NCBI RefSeq assembly: GCF_040215725.1
Contig: NZ_CP157967.1
Coordinates: 744,001 to 808,000 of the forward strand
DNA from: Rhizobium sp. ZPR4
Lineage (GTDB): Bacteria > Pseudomonadota > Alphaproteobacteria > Rhizobiales > Rhizobiaceae
Direction of reading: 5' to 3'
Length of the DNA: 64,000 nt
The first letter of the stretch is position 1. Every line of letters starts with the position of its first letter. Below, in pieces: positions 63,765 through 64,000 of this stretch. The notes under the pieces are model-generated. The model was not told the origin of the DNA, ran no database searches, and saw only the letters and a program-made list of their open reading frames with translations. The translations under genes were made by a program, and so were the position numbers.

Positions 63765-64000
63765 ATGATAATTATTCGCGACGAAGAGCCGTCAGACGCG
63801 CCGGAAATCAACGACCTTACGGTAAGAGCCTTCAAGCCCATGGCCTTCAGCGATGGCAGCGAAGCGCCGATCATACGCCGGCTTCGACAGGCCGGCGACC
63901 TTGAAGTGTCGTTGGTCGCGGAGGAAAATGGCGCAATCATCGGACATGTTGCTTTCTCTCCGGTCACAATCAATGCTGTCCACGGTGGCTGGTTTGGACT
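63765..64000 (+). CDS. GNAT-family N-acetyltransferase (C-terminus beyond right edge)
   Basis: About 78 residues are visible, MIIIRDEEPSDAPEINDL and on to EENGAIIGHVAFSPVTING-like sequence, matching the start of GNAT acetyltransferases of the YhbS type. The acetyl-CoA-binding part lies outside the window. It is divergent from alr. Confidence 0.8.
   Translation, partial: MIIIRDEEPSDAPEINDLTVRAFKPMAFSDGSEAPIIRRLRQAGDLEVSLVAEENGAIIGHVAFSPVTINAVHGGWFG

Overview
The window is ordinary, gene-dense, GC-rich chromosome of an alphaproteobacterium, almost certainly a Rhizobium-type member of the Rhizobiaceae. Pointers are two RopA-like porins in tandem, a myo-inositol catabolism locus whose IolC kinase carries a C-terminal DUF2090 domain, an acpS-lepB-rnc-era-recO core block, an rpoZ-rsh block, the psd-pssA phospholipid pair, a DUF3563 micro-protein, an Atu4866-family protein and a rhizobial-style intergenic palindromic repeat. 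No prophage, transposase, CRISPR array, rRNA or plasmid replication gene is visible. One tRNA (Ser, GCT) is present.

Layout. 1-4.6 kb: inositol catabolism on the minus strand (iolR, iolC, iolD running off the left edge), divergent from a Gfo/Idh/MocA oxidoreductase; candidate IolR operators lie upstream of iolC and in the divergent gap. 5.9-9.5 kb: a ferredoxin-reductase-like flavoprotein, tRNA-Ser, and a LysR regulator divergent from an SDR and an Atu4866-type small protein. 10-12.7 kb: two tandem porins, each with its own terminator. 12.7-17.5 kb: alpha/beta hydrolase, lytic transglycosylase, dapA, smpB. 17.7-22.5 kb: NYN protein, rpoZ, rsh (ppGpp), DUF3563 and DUF2062 proteins. 22.5-27.9 kb: acpS, lepB, rnc, era, a Crp/Fnr-type regulator, a response regulator, recO. 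28-33.6 kb: an exported protein with two DMP19-like repeats, a MOSC protein, an HD phosphohydrolase and a large DUF2339 membrane protein. 33.8-35.8 kb: two EF-hand proteins with matching termini flank sodC. 35.8-41.5 kb: a tightly overlapped ygfZ-HD-phosphatase operon, several small exported or hypothetical proteins, Nudix, YnfA, a SRAP protein and an untracked 46-residue gene. 41.8-47 kb: pssA/psd, pyrE, PAP2 acid phosphatase, Atm1-type ABC exporter. 47-51 kb: a LysM protein with mirror-image duplicated domains, a LOG protein and RarD. 51.2-56.7 kb: a minus-strand chain cysS - three GFA-family paralogues - pip - cimA, mostly with 4-8 base overlaps. 57-64 kb: SDR, purF, cvpA, radA, LysE exporter, alr, and a truncated GNAT acetyltransferase at the right edge.

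Most genes are housekeeping and well recognised. The parts that deserve a second look are small: the repeated EF-hand proteins with shared C-termini and matching upstream palindromes, the LysM protein with A-Ig-Ig-A symmetry, the duplicated DMP19-like exported protein, the triple GFA cassette coupled to cysS, an unusually conserved DNA block shared by the two porins, and the predicted IolR sites. I found no clear evidence of a wholly new multi-gene system. All calls come from reading the sequence; no database search was run.
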